A stretch of 64,000 nucleotides of DNA from Rhodovulum imhoffii. GTDB taxonomy: Bacteria; Pseudomonadota; Alphaproteobacteria; Rhodobacterales; Rhodobacteraceae. This document shows positions 7,268-15,248 of the stretch, piece by piece. Position 1 is the first letter of the stretch. Each line of letters opens with the position of its first letter. A program made the position numbers and the translations under genes. The notes below the pieces were generated by a model. It had not been told where the DNA came from. It did no database searches and worked only from the letters and a program-made list of their open reading frames with translations. The stretch covers positions 1 through 64,000 of the forward strand of contig NZ_QAAA01000001.1 of NCBI RefSeq assembly GCF_003046545.1. The letters are read 5' to 3'.

Positions 7268-8866
7268 TTACTCCGCGGGTTGTGCAGGGCTGCCGTTGGT
7301 CAGTTGCCGGTTATGTTGCGTCATCCACGCGTCGGTTTCGGCTACATCCATGTAGGGACCCTTGCGGATGTATTTCAGCATCAGCCCCATCTCGACGATG
7401 AACAGGATCGAGTAGAGTGCCACGAACCCGGACAGGGTCAGCCCCACCTGCGCAACGCTGAGATTGGACACCGACAACGCGGTGGGCAGCACCCCGTCCA
7501 CCGTCCAGGGCTGGCGGCCGTACTCTGCTACGAACCAGCCCATTTCGGCGGCGATCCAGGGGGCGGGAATGATGATTACTGCCATCCGCAACGCCCAGCG
7601 TGGGAAGCGCATGTTGTAAAACGAGGCCCGTATAAAGAAGAATGCCAGCACCGCGACGAAGGCAAAGCCCAGCCCCACCATGATACGGAACGCCCAGAAC
7701 AGCGGCAGTACGCCGGGCACGGTATCGTTCGCCGCCATGGCGATCTGGTCGTCTGTCGCCAGACGCGGGTCGTCGACATATCGCTTCAGCAGCAGGGCAA
7801 AGCCCAGATCGGCGCTGTGGTCTTCGAACCTGGTGACGGTTTCGGTGCCTGCATTGTCGCGTGCCGCGCGGATTTCGATCAGTGCGTCATAGGCGATCAG
7901 CCCGTTGCGGATGCGGCCCTCGGCCTCGGTGACAAGCTCATTTATGCCCGGCATCTCGGTCGTCAGGGAGCGGGTGCCGATCAGCCCCATCACGAAGGGA
8001 ACTTTCACCGCGTACTGGGTTTCACGCTCTTGCTGGTTGGGCATGCCAACAAGGTTGAACGGGGCGGGGGCGTCATGGGTTTCCCACATGCCCTCGATCG
8101 CGGCGAGTTTCATTTTCTGCGTATGGGTGGCCGAATAGCCGGACTCGTCGCCCAGGATTACCACCGAGAGCGCCGACGCAAGACCAAAGCTGGCTGCAAC
8201 GGCGATGGAACGCCGGGCAAGTTCCGTGTGGCGGTTCTTCAGCAGATACCACGCAGACACCCCCAGCACGAAGACCGAGGCCGTTACGTACCCCGCCGAA
8301 ACCGTGTGCACGAATTTCGCCTGGGCGACCTCGTTGAACATGACCTCGAAGAAGCTGGTCATCTCCATGCGCATGGTCATGGGGTTGAACCCGGCACCCA
8401 CGGGGTTTTGCATCCAGCCATTGGCGATGAGGATCCAGAGTGCCGAAAAATTCGAGCCGATGGCCACCAGCCATGTCACCACGGCGTGGGTGACCTTGCT
8501 CATCCTGTCCCAGCCGAAGAACATCAGCCCGACGAAGGTTGCCTCCAGAAAGAAGGCCATCAGGCCCTCGATCGCCAGCGGCGCGCCGAAAATGTCGCCC
8601 ACGTAGTGGCTGTAATAGGACCAGTTCATGCCGAACTGAAATTCCATGGTGATTCCCGTCGCCACCCCAAGGACAAAGTTGATGCCGAACAACGTTGCCC
8701 AGAATTTCGTCATCTGACGCCAGATCGGGCGGTTGGTCATCACATAGACCGTCTCCATGATCGCGACGATGATCGACAGACCAAGCGTCAGCGGCACAAA
8801 GAGAAAGTGGTACATGGCCGTCATGGCAAATTGCAGCCGTGACAGCTCTACGATGTCGAGTTCCAT
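7268..8866 (-). CDS. cydA: Cytochrome bd ubiquinol oxidase subunit I
   Basis: Subunit I of cytochrome bd, 532 residues, carrying haems b558, b595 and d and the quinol site. His20 in MYHFLFVPLTLGL corresponds to the N-terminal haem ligand, and VHTVSAGYVTASVFVLG carries the internal histidine. The length and the long hydrophilic Q-loop region (about residues 255-330) look like the E. coli long-loop type rather than the short-loop CIO type, although alphaproteobacteria often have CIO. Presence of cydDC and cydX supports a true bd oxidase. The 127 bases upstream hold an FNR-like box and two other dyads. Confidence 0.95.
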   Translation of the reverse strand: MELDIVELSRLQFAMTAMYHFLFVPLTLGLSIIVAIMETVYVMTNRPIWRQMTKFWATLFGINFVLGVATGITMEFQFGMNWSYYSHYVGDIFGAPLAIEGLMAFFLEATFVGLMFFGWDRMSKVTHAVVTWLVAIGSNFSALWILIANGWMQNPVGAGFNPMTMRMEMTSFFEVMFNEVAQAKFVHTVSAGYVTASVFVLGVSAWYLLKNRHTELARRSIAVAASFGLASALSVVILGDESGYSATHTQKMKLAAIEGMWETHDAPAPFNLVGMPNQQERETQYAVKVPFVMGLIGTRSLTTEMPGINELVTEAEGRIRNGLIAYDALIEIRAARDNAGTETVTRFEDHSADLGFALLLKRYVDDPRLATDDQIAMAANDTVPGVLPLFWAFRIMVGLGFAFVAVLAFFFIRASFYNMRFPRWALRMAVIIIPAPWIAAEMGWFVAEYGRQPWTVDGVLPTALSVSNLSVAQVGLTLSGFVALYSILFIVEMGLMLKYIRKGPYMDVAETDAWMTQHNRQLTNGSPAQPAE

Positions 8867-8899
8867 TCCCGGACCTCCTTCAGGCCGTTCCCTTCCACA

Positions 8900-8922
8900 A
8901 ACATGTATTCTGAAAACATGTT
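8900..8922. promoter_or_regulatory. Inverted repeat in the cydA leader
   Basis: AACATGT, nine bases, ACATGTT: perfect 7-base arms located 34-56 bases before the cydA start. If transcription starts about 41 bases downstream of the FNR-like box, this dyad would cover the first transcribed bases. It could be a repressor operator or an RNA hairpin; I do not recognise the motif. Confidence 0.4.
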
Positions 8923-8956
8923 AGAGTGTTTCTAAGAGTACAGGCGCGCAGGAGCA

Positions 8957-8970
8957 TTGACTTATGTCAA
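8957..8970. promoter_or_regulatory. FNR/FnrL-type box upstream of cydAB
   Basis: TTGAC-TTAT-GTCAA is a perfect match to the FnrL consensus TTGAY-N4-RTCAA, about 91 bases before the cydA start codon, in the cydC-cydA gap. It suggests oxygen-responsive activation of cydABX from an internal promoter separate from cydDC. Confidence 0.7.
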
Positions 8971-8971
8971 A

Positions 8972-8994
8972 AAGGAAAATCTGAAATGCATCTT
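8972..8994. promoter_or_regulatory. NsrR-like dyad upstream of cydAB
   Basis: The half AAATGCATCTT (8984-8994) matches the NsrR half-site perfectly; one base away the other half, AAGGAAAATCT (8972-8982), matches 6 of 11 positions. The 11-1-11 geometry is that of NsrR operators as I recall them. It abuts the FNR-like box and touches the cydC stop codon. The NsrR-type gene at 12492 is the likely partner. Confidence 0.5.
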
Positions 8995-10643
8995 TAGTGC
9001 ATCTGGATGATCCGCTCTGCCCAGTCGCGCTCGGCCCGCCGGTGCGAGGCCGTCAGGATGGTCGCCTCAGGCAAGATTCGGCGCAGACCAGCCAGCACCG
9101 TGTCGGCGGTGGCGCGGTCGAGTCCCTCGGTCGGTTCGTCCAGAAGCAGCAGGCCGGGACGGCGCAGCACGGCACGGGCCAGGACCAGCCGCCGCTGCTC
9201 GCCGCCCGAAAGGCCGGCACCGTTCTCTCGCAGGGGGGCATGCAGCCCCCCGCGCGCCGCAACCACGGAGGCAAGCGCCATGGCCTCCAGCACATCGCTG
9301 GCGCGTTCTTCTGTCAGAGCCGGGTCGGCCAGTGTCAGAACGTCGAAAAAACTGTTCCCTAACAGGGTACTGCGCTGTGGCAGGTATGTCAGTGCCGCCC
9401 GCAACTGTGCTGCGGGCAGGGTTGCCAGGTCGGTTCCGCTGAGAACCACCCGTCCGGATTCGGGCCGGATCAGGCGGGCGGCCAGGGCCAGAACGGTGCT
9501 TTTGCCGCTGCCGCTGGGTCCGGTCAGGGCCACCGTCTCACCCGGTTCGACCGACAGGGCGAAGCCTTCCAGCACCGGTCGCAGGGCCCCGGCATGGCGA
9601 AAGCAGATGTTTTCCATCCGCAGGGCGACGGCTTCGTCCCTGCGCGCGGGCCTCTTGGGGTGCGGTGCCTTATCCTCCGGGAGAAGCCGGCGTACATTGC
9701 GGGCGGCGTCCAGTATCCGGCCCAGCTCTGCCAGGCCACGCCGCACCGGCACGACGGTTTCCGACATTCCCATCGCAGCGAAAAACCCCAAGGCCGCCGC
9801 CGCAGGGGCGATTGCCCCCTGATGGGCCAGGCTGCCCCCAAGCCACAGCGCCCCCCCCGCCGAAATCGTCGCTGTGGCCGACAGCGCGACCCCCGCGCGC
9901 CGTTCCACGTGGTCGGTATCGTCGAGATTGGCGCGCAGGCGGGCTTCGGCCTCGGCCACGGAGGCGCCCTGATCGGTCAGATGGCCGTAAACCAGCAGGT
10001 CGTCGCGCGCGCGCAACATGTCGATCAGGCGGATGCGAAACGCCTGCAGGGCTTTCTCGGCTCGGCGCGAGGGCGCCAGCGCGCGGCGCGATGTCCACCA
10101 CAGCGCCGCGGCAACGCCGAGCGTAAAGCTCAGCACCACCCAGGCGGCCAGAACCGGTGCGCTCAACCAGGACAGAAGCGCGAACGCTCCGGCGTAGATC
10201 AGAACCGCAGACACGGCCGGGATGAACAGGCGCAGGGCGATTCCGTCCAGTGCGTCCACATCGGCGATAAGCCGGTTGAGCGTTTCCGCCCCCCGAAGCT
10301 TGCCCAGCCGGGTAAAAGGCAACCCCAGGACGCCGCGCAACAGGTTGACGCGGATATCGGTCAGGCTTTTCAGTGTCGCGTCATGGGTCAGCAGCCGCTC
10401 GCCATAGCGTGCGGCCGTCCGGCCCAGTGCAAGCAACCTTACCCCGGCCGAAGGCTGAAACACGTTGAACGCAATACCGACCCCGGCCAGCCCGGCGGCC
10501 CCGGCGGCGGTGATGAACCACCCCGAAAGCCCCAGCAGCCCGACCCCCGCCGCCAGTACCAGTACCGCCAGCGTCGTGCCGCGCATCAGGGCCTTGGGCT
10601 GGGCGCGCCAGATCAGGCGCAGGATATATAGCACGTTTTTCAT
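8994..10643 (-). CDS. cydC: Thiol reductant ABC exporter subunit CydC
   Basis: Half of the heterodimeric ABC exporter CydDC, which moves cysteine and glutathione to the periplasm (or haem, in recent models) and is needed to assemble cytochrome bd. The protein has 549 residues with an N-terminal six-helix membrane domain and a C-terminal ATPase with Walker A LTGPSGSGKST, signature LSGGEQRRLVLARA and Walker B LLLLDEPTEGLDRA. The YGERLLTHDATLKSLTDIRV stretch is typical of CydC. Its ATG overlaps the cydD stop by four bases. The short spacing in CydDC operons makes orientation and partner assignment secure. Confidence 0.93.
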   Translation of the reverse strand: MKNVLYILRLIWRAQPKALMRGTTLAVLVLAAGVGLLGLSGWFITAAGAAGLAGVGIAFNVFQPSAGVRLLALGRTAARYGERLLTHDATLKSLTDIRVNLLRGVLGLPFTRLGKLRGAETLNRLIADVDALDGIALRLFIPAVSAVLIYAGAFALLSWLSAPVLAAWVVLSFTLGVAAALWWTSRRALAPSRRAEKALQAFRIRLIDMLRARDDLLVYGHLTDQGASVAEAEARLRANLDDTDHVERRAGVALSATATISAGGALWLGGSLAHQGAIAPAAAALGFFAAMGMSETVVPVRRGLAELGRILDAARNVRRLLPEDKAPHPKRPARRDEAVALRMENICFRHAGALRPVLEGFALSVEPGETVALTGPSGSGKSTVLALAARLIRPESGRVVLSGTDLATLPAAQLRAALTYLPQRSTLLGNSFFDVLTLADPALTEERASDVLEAMALASVVAARGGLHAPLRENGAGLSGGEQRRLVLARAVLRRPGLLLLDEPTEGLDRATADTVLAGLRRILPEATILTASHRRAERDWAERIIQMH

Positions 10644-12340
10644 GCCCCGGCCTCCCCGTGCAGGGCGATCTGCCGTTTCATCCGCGCCGCCAGCGCGGGA
10701 TCGTGGGTAACGACGATCACCGCCGTTCCCTGTGTGGCCATTTGCAGAAGGCCGCTGGTGACCTGGGCGGCGGTTTCCTCGTCAAGATCTGCGGTGGGTT
10801 CATCGGCCAGCAGGATCTGCGGGTGGGCATGGGCCGCGCGGGCAAGGATCAGCCGCCGGGCCTCGCCCCCCGATACGCCCATGCCGTTTTCGCCCAACTG
10901 GGTGTTCAGACCTCGGGGCAAGGTGGCCACGACGCCGTCTGCCGCAGCCAGCGTCAGCGCACGGTCCAGCGTGTGATCCGTGCCCGGACGGGCGGCCAGC
11001 GTGAGGTTGCGCCGCAGGCTTCCCGAAAGAAACCGCGGGGCCTGGGGCATCCAGCCCAGCCCGCCGCGCCAGGCATCGGCGGTTTCCGGCGTCAGCACCG
11101 ATCCGCCCAGCCGTATCTCGCCGGCCTCCGGTGCTTCCAGTCCGGCCAGCAGGCGCAGAAGCGACGATTTTCCGGCACCGCTCGCCCCGGTGATCGCAAG
11201 CGTTTCGCCGGGAGCAAGGTCGAAATCCGGGTAGTGAATTACCGTGCCGCCGGGCAGGCGGTGGGCCAGCTCCCGGACTGACAGCACTCCGGAAGGCAGG
11301 GCAGGCGCGGGCATGCCGGTGCCAAGGAATGAGGTCTCGGGCTGGGCCTCGAGCTCTGCCAGTTCGCGCGCCACGGCGTTTGCGTCGGCCTTGTCATGCC
11401 ATGCGGCGGCGAGATCGCGCAGGGGCTGGAAATAATCCGGAGCCAGCAGGAGCAGGAAAATCCCCTCCGCCACCGTCAGCGGGGTGCCCCATGCGCCGAA
11501 ACTCAACTCCCCCAGAAGGGAAAAGCCCACGTAGACCGCCACCATCGCCACGCCCAGGGCGGCGAAAAGCTCAAGCACCGTCGAGGACAGGAAGGCAATG
11601 CGCAACACCTCCATCGTACGGGATCGCAGCCGGTCGGCGGCGGTTCTGAACTGTGCGGTCGTATGCTCGGCGGCATCCAGAAGGCGGATGTCGACCAGGG
11701 CGCTCAGCCGTTCCAGCAACAGCACGTTCATGTCCGAGACTTCCCGCATCTGGCGTTCGCTTGCTTCTTTGGCGGCGATTCCCACGAGGGCCATGAAGAC
11801 CGGAACAAGTGGCCCCGCGATCAGCAGAACCAGTGCCACGGCCCACGAAAAATAAGCCGAAATCCCCAGGATGACAAAAGGCAGGACCGTCGAACGGCGC
11901 CGGGCCGGGGCATAGCGTGTCAGGTAAGGGGTGAGCGCGGCGAGTTTTTCCGCGGCCAGAGTCGCGGTCCTGGCGGCGGGCGGACGCGCCGGGTCGTTCG
12001 CGCGGCGGCGCGTTTCACGGGCAATCAGTGCGGCGCGTTCCCGTGCCAGAACGGTGTCGGCGGCCCGGAAGGCCAACGCCCCGGCGTGGCTGTCCAGCGC
12101 GGCGCGCGCAAGACCCAAAACAATGAACATGACGGCGTAAAGTGCGGGGCTGCCGGTGTAGGCGCCCGGCTCCAGCATTTGCGCGATGGAAACAGACACC
12201 GCCCCCGCCTGGACCAGCCAAAGAAGCGACGAGACCACCCCCAGATCGCCCGAGCGCCGCAGAAGCCTGCGAACCGGTTGGGTCATCTTTTCGAGCCTTG
12301 CGGCGGCGGGGTCGGGCCTTTTCTTGCGCCGGGGTCTCAC
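10640..12340 (-). CDS. cydD: Thiol reductant ABC exporter subunit CydD
   Basis: The other half of CydDC, 566 residues, with an exporter-type membrane domain and an ATPase domain (Walker A ITGASGAGKSS, signature VSGGEARRLILARA, Walker B ILLADEPTADLDEET). The chosen start is a GTG at 12340 preceded by AGAGGCAGGAT; an ATG 18 codons further in (MTQPVRRLLRRSGDLG) is a good alternative and would remove a basic, proline-rich leader. It is the first gene of cydDCABX and is divergent from the Rrf2-type regulator. Confidence 0.92.
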   Translation of the reverse strand: MRPRRKKRPDPAAARLEKMTQPVRRLLRRSGDLGVVSSLLWLVQAGAVSVSIAQMLEPGAYTGSPALYAVMFIVLGLARAALDSHAGALAFRAADTVLARERAALIARETRRRANDPARPPAARTATLAAEKLAALTPYLTRYAPARRRSTVLPFVILGISAYFSWAVALVLLIAGPLVPVFMALVGIAAKEASERQMREVSDMNVLLLERLSALVDIRLLDAAEHTTAQFRTAADRLRSRTMEVLRIAFLSSTVLELFAALGVAMVAVYVGFSLLGELSFGAWGTPLTVAEGIFLLLLAPDYFQPLRDLAAAWHDKADANAVARELAELEAQPETSFLGTGMPAPALPSGVLSVRELAHRLPGGTVIHYPDFDLAPGETLAITGASGAGKSSLLRLLAGLEAPEAGEIRLGGSVLTPETADAWRGGLGWMPQAPRFLSGSLRRNLTLAARPGTDHTLDRALTLAAADGVVATLPRGLNTQLGENGMGVSGGEARRLILARAAHAHPQILLADEPTADLDEETAAQVTSGLLQMATQGTAVIVVTHDPALAARMKRQIALHGEAGA

Positions 12341-12395
12341 ATCCTGCCTCTTGCGGGCCTGTCCTGCCGGGCGGAATGTCCCGAAAAGAAGGCGC

Positions 12396-12452
12396 TTGCC
12401 TGATTCTGCGAAGGGGTTATGTTTACAAAAATATGCATTCGCAATGGTTCAA
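12396..12452 (+). promoter_or_regulatory. Promoter and NsrR-like operator of the Rrf2-type regulator
   Basis: TTGCCT (12396-12401), 16 bases, TATGTT (12418-12423) makes a plausible -35/-10 pair. Just downstream, AATATGCATTC (12430-12440), one base, and CAATGGTTCAA (12442-12452) match the NsrR 11-1-11 operator at 15 of 22 positions. The position over the start of transcription fits autorepression. The same gap may carry the cydD promoter on the other strand. Confidence 0.5.
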
Positions 12453-12491
12453 AACCGGAAGCGGATATTACACAGCAAAGCGGAAGAGCGC

Positions 12492-12926
12492 ATGCGTCTG
12501 ACAACTCGTACAAATATTGCCATGCGGGCCCTCATGTATTGCGCCGTGAATTCCGGACGTATCGTTCGAAAATCAGATATCGCCACGGCTTGCAATACTT
12601 CGGAGAACCACATGGCACAGGTTATCAATACCCTGAGCCATCACGGCCTGGTGAAAACCACGCGTGGCCGCAACGGCGGTCTGACGCTTGCAAAGCCACC
12701 CGAGGAGATTTCTGTCGGTCACGTATTCCGCAAACTCGAATCCGGCGTACCTTTCGCGGAATGCTTTGATCCGGTTACGAATACCTGCCCGATTTCGTGC
12801 TGCTGCAAGCTTCAGGGGGCGTTACATGCCGCCCTTGCGGCGTTTTACGGAACGCTCGATCAGGTCAGCCTTGCGGATCTCGTGCAGGGAAATGAGAGCC
12901 TGAAAGAGGTGTTGCACCTGGTCTGA
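12492..12926 (+). CDS. nsrR: Rrf2-family regulator, NsrR-type
   Basis: A 144-residue Rrf2-family transcription factor. The winged helix occupies about residues 1-80 (SDIATACNTSENHMAQVINT, then TTRGRNGGLTLAKPPEEISV). A cysteine cluster follows at about residues 93-107 (ECFDPVTNTCPISCCC), where NsrR proteins hold an NO-sensitive iron-sulfur cluster. The start ATG has GGAAGAG upstream; longer frames lack support. Divergence from cydDCABX and NsrR-like dyads at its own promoter and before cydA suggest it controls the NO-tolerant bd oxidase. RirA or IscR are alternatives; I prefer NsrR on the cysteine pattern and the operators. Confidence 0.75.
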   Translation: MRLTTRTNIAMRALMYCAVNSGRIVRKSDIATACNTSENHMAQVINTLSHHGLVKTTRGRNGGLTLAKPPEEISVGHVFRKLESGVPFAECFDPVTNTCPISCCCKLQGALHAALAAFYGTLDQVSLADLVQGNESLKEVLHLV

Positions 12927-13240
12927 AATCGTGTGGGGCAGGGTCTCCGGCCTCTGTTCGAGACAGTACTGGCGTGCCGGCAGTCATGTGTTCTGCGCAG
13001 TGCTGGGCGCCCAGGGCGTGGCAGGTCCGGCCCTGACCAGAGTGAACGATTCCCGCGCGAGTCTGGCTGGGGCAGAAGACATGACGGCGAATGTTGTCCC
13101 TGAACGGTTTTCGGCGTGGCGAAATAGTTTCAGTTCGCATTGGATTGGGGGAATTCGCAGGTGCAGCGTTGCGGGCCGATCCCTTTTTCAGCATGGTCGT
13201 GACGTGCAGTAAGTTTCTCATCCAGTTTCAACAGGGCGGT
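12927..13240. other. Gene-free interval between nsrR and the CapD-like gene
   Basis: I find no convincing gene, RNA or terminator in these 314 bases. The frame of the next gene stays open through the last 150 bases, but the extra residues look like noncoding translation, and no good ribosome binding site precedes them. A promoter for the polysaccharide genes must lie here or further upstream, but none stands out. Confidence 0.5.
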
Positions 13241-15217
13241 ATGAGCCAGAATCATCAACAGCCGCAGCCCGCAGAAAAGCAAAGCGCGGGCCACGGGCGG
13301 GCCGGGCGTTTGGGTCTGGTGCTCTACAGGGTCGTTCGCGGGTTGCAACCCGGCCACAAGGCCGCGATCTTCCTGCTGTTCGACATGTTGCTTGTGCCGG
13401 TCTGTTTTGTCCTCGCGCTGGAGTTGCAAGTCGCCCGGCTGTGGCCGCGGGAGGTTTTGGGAAACACGGCATACCTTGTTTTTCTCCTTACGATCGGGGC
13501 CGGTTTGCTGTCCTACCTGCTTGGGATGCATCGGATCAAGCTGAAGGCCTATGAAACGCACGGGATTCTGAAGACGGGAATCTTTTCGGTATGCCTTGCC
13601 GTTTTCGGCGGAGCCCTGAATACGCTTGCGGGGGGGGTGGTCAATGCCGTCGTTTTCGTTCTGTTCGGGATGCTGGTCTTTCTTCTGGGCGCCGGGGCGC
13701 GGCTGTTCGGAATTCAGATTTTGGGCTGGGTTTACCGGCAGGGTCAGCACCGCGCGCCGGTGCTGATCTATGGGGCCGGTCGGACGGGGATTCAACTGGC
13801 CGCCGCGCTCAGCCGGGATGAGCGCATCGAACCCGTTGCCTTCATCGACGACAACAGCGGCCTCCAGAACATGGTTGTGGGGGGGCTGCGGGTCTTTTCA
13901 CCTGCGGAGTTGTCGCGTCTGGTGACGGAAAAGGGGATTCGCCGGGTACTGCTGGCCATGCCCAGCGAATCCCGGCCGCGCCAGCTTCGTATTGCGCGCC
14001 GGCTGGAAAAGATGGGGCTGGATGTTCAGGCGCTGCCCTCGTTTGCCCAGCTGGCCGGAGAGGCGGGGCTGGTCGAGCAACTGGCGCCGATCTCGCCTTC
14101 GGAACTGATCGGGCGAATGATGCTGGACGGGGATTTGCCTCAGGTTTCGGATCGCTACGCGGGCAAGTCTGTCATGGTGACCGGCGCCGGGGGGTCCATC
14201 GGGTCGGAATTGTGCCGGCAGGTCATGGCGTGCGGGCCCTCTCGTCTGGTGCTGTTCGAGATCAGCGAAGTCGCGCTTTACAAGATCGATATGGAACTGC
14301 GCGCTCTCGCCGAGGAAACCGGCGTACAGTTGATCTGCGTTCTCGGGTCGGTTCTGGACACGGCGTGCGTGACGATCGCGCTGAGCCGCCACGATGTCGA
14401 TATCGTCCTGCATGCCGCCGCCTACAAGCATGTGCCGATCGTCGAAGAGAACGAACTTGCGGGCCTGTTGAACAACGTGTTCGGGACGCGGGTTCTGGCC
14501 GAGGCCGCGGTGGCCGCCGGGGTCGACAGCTTTGTCCTGATCTCGACGGACAAGGCGGTCCGTCCGACCAACATCATGGGGGCATCCAAGCGGATGGCGG
14601 AACTGGTCATACAGGATCTTGCCCAGCGCAGCGTTGCAACCGTCATGTCGATGGTACGGTTCGGCAATGTGCTTGGATCGTCCGGTTCCGTCATTCCCTT
14701 GTTCAAGGATCAGATTTCACGCGGCGGTCCGGTGACGGTGACACATCCGGATGTGACCCGGTACTTCATGTCCATCCCCGAGGCCGCACGGCTGGTCTTG
14801 CTGGCCGGGTCTTTTGCGCAGGGGGGGGATGTGTTCGTGCTGGACATGGGCAAGCCGGTGCCGATCCTCATGCTTGCGCGGCGCCTGATCGAGGCCTCCG
14901 GCTACACCGTGCGCGATGCGGACAATCCCGATGGCGACATCGAGATCGCGTTCACCGGGCTGCGGGCGGGAGAGAAGTTGCACGAGGAACTCCTGGCCGG
15001 GGCGGGACAGCTCAAGACACCGCATCCACGCATTCTGCGCGCGCAGGAGGATGTGCTGTCCCAGATAGAGGTTGCGTCCATGTTGCGCGACCTTAACACT
15101 GTGATCGAGCAGGCCGATGCGTCCGGCGCACGCGAGATTGTGAGGCGCTGGGTAAAAGGTTACAACGCGCCGGGCGCGGGGGTCTCCGGCGGTAACCACG
15201 CCGGAACCGCAACCTGA
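13241..15217 (+). CDS. CapD/WbpM-like nucleoside-diphosphate-sugar dehydratase/epimerase
   Basis: Membrane-anchored sugar nucleotide enzyme of 658 residues, of the CapD/WbpM/FlaA1 family that usually carries out 4,6-dehydration of UDP-GlcNAc for polysaccharide or lipopolysaccharide synthesis. Four membrane segments fill about residues 30-150; a first Rossmann motif (IYGAGRTGIQLAA) lies near 175 and a second (VTGAGGSIGSELCRQ) near 310. The catalytic region ISTDKAVRPTNIMGASKRMA has methionine in place of the usual SDR tyrosine, as is normal for WbpM-type enzymes. yjbH starts 31 bases after it, so it probably belongs to the same polysaccharide locus. The start at 13241 is inferred from where family-like sequence begins; no strong ribosome binding site is present. 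Confidence 0.85.
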   Translation: MSQNHQQPQPAEKQSAGHGRAGRLGLVLYRVVRGLQPGHKAAIFLLFDMLLVPVCFVLALELQVARLWPREVLGNTAYLVFLLTIGAGLLSYLLGMHRIKLKAYETHGILKTGIFSVCLAVFGGALNTLAGGVVNAVVFVLFGMLVFLLGAGARLFGIQILGWVYRQGQHRAPVLIYGAGRTGIQLAAALSRDERIEPVAFIDDNSGLQNMVVGGLRVFSPAELSRLVTEKGIRRVLLAMPSESRPRQLRIARRLEKMGLDVQALPSFAQLAGEAGLVEQLAPISPSELIGRMMLDGDLPQVSDRYAGKSVMVTGAGGSIGSELCRQVMACGPSRLVLFEISEVALYKIDMELRALAEETGVQLICVLGSVLDTACVTIALSRHDVDIVLHAAAYKHVPIVEENELAGLLNNVFGTRVLAEAAVAAGVDSFVLISTDKAVRPTNIMGASKRMAELVIQDLAQRSVATVMSMVRFGNVLGSSGSVIPLFKDQISRGGPVTVTHPDVTRYFMSIPEAARLVLLAGSFAQGGDVFVLDMGKPVPILMLARRLIEASGYTVRDADNPDGDIEIAFTGLRAGEKLHEELLAGAGQLKTPHPRILRAQEDVLSQIEVASMLRDLNTVIEQADASGAREIVRRWVKGYNAPGAGVSGGNHAGTAT

Positions 15218-15248
15218 CGCGACATGCCGGGGTGAAACAGGGGGTAGT

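Noticed and set aside
7037-8842. A 601-codon plus-strand frame over cydA and cydB
   Set aside because: Antisense shadow of well-identified oxidase genes; Gln/His/Arg-rich nonsense translation.
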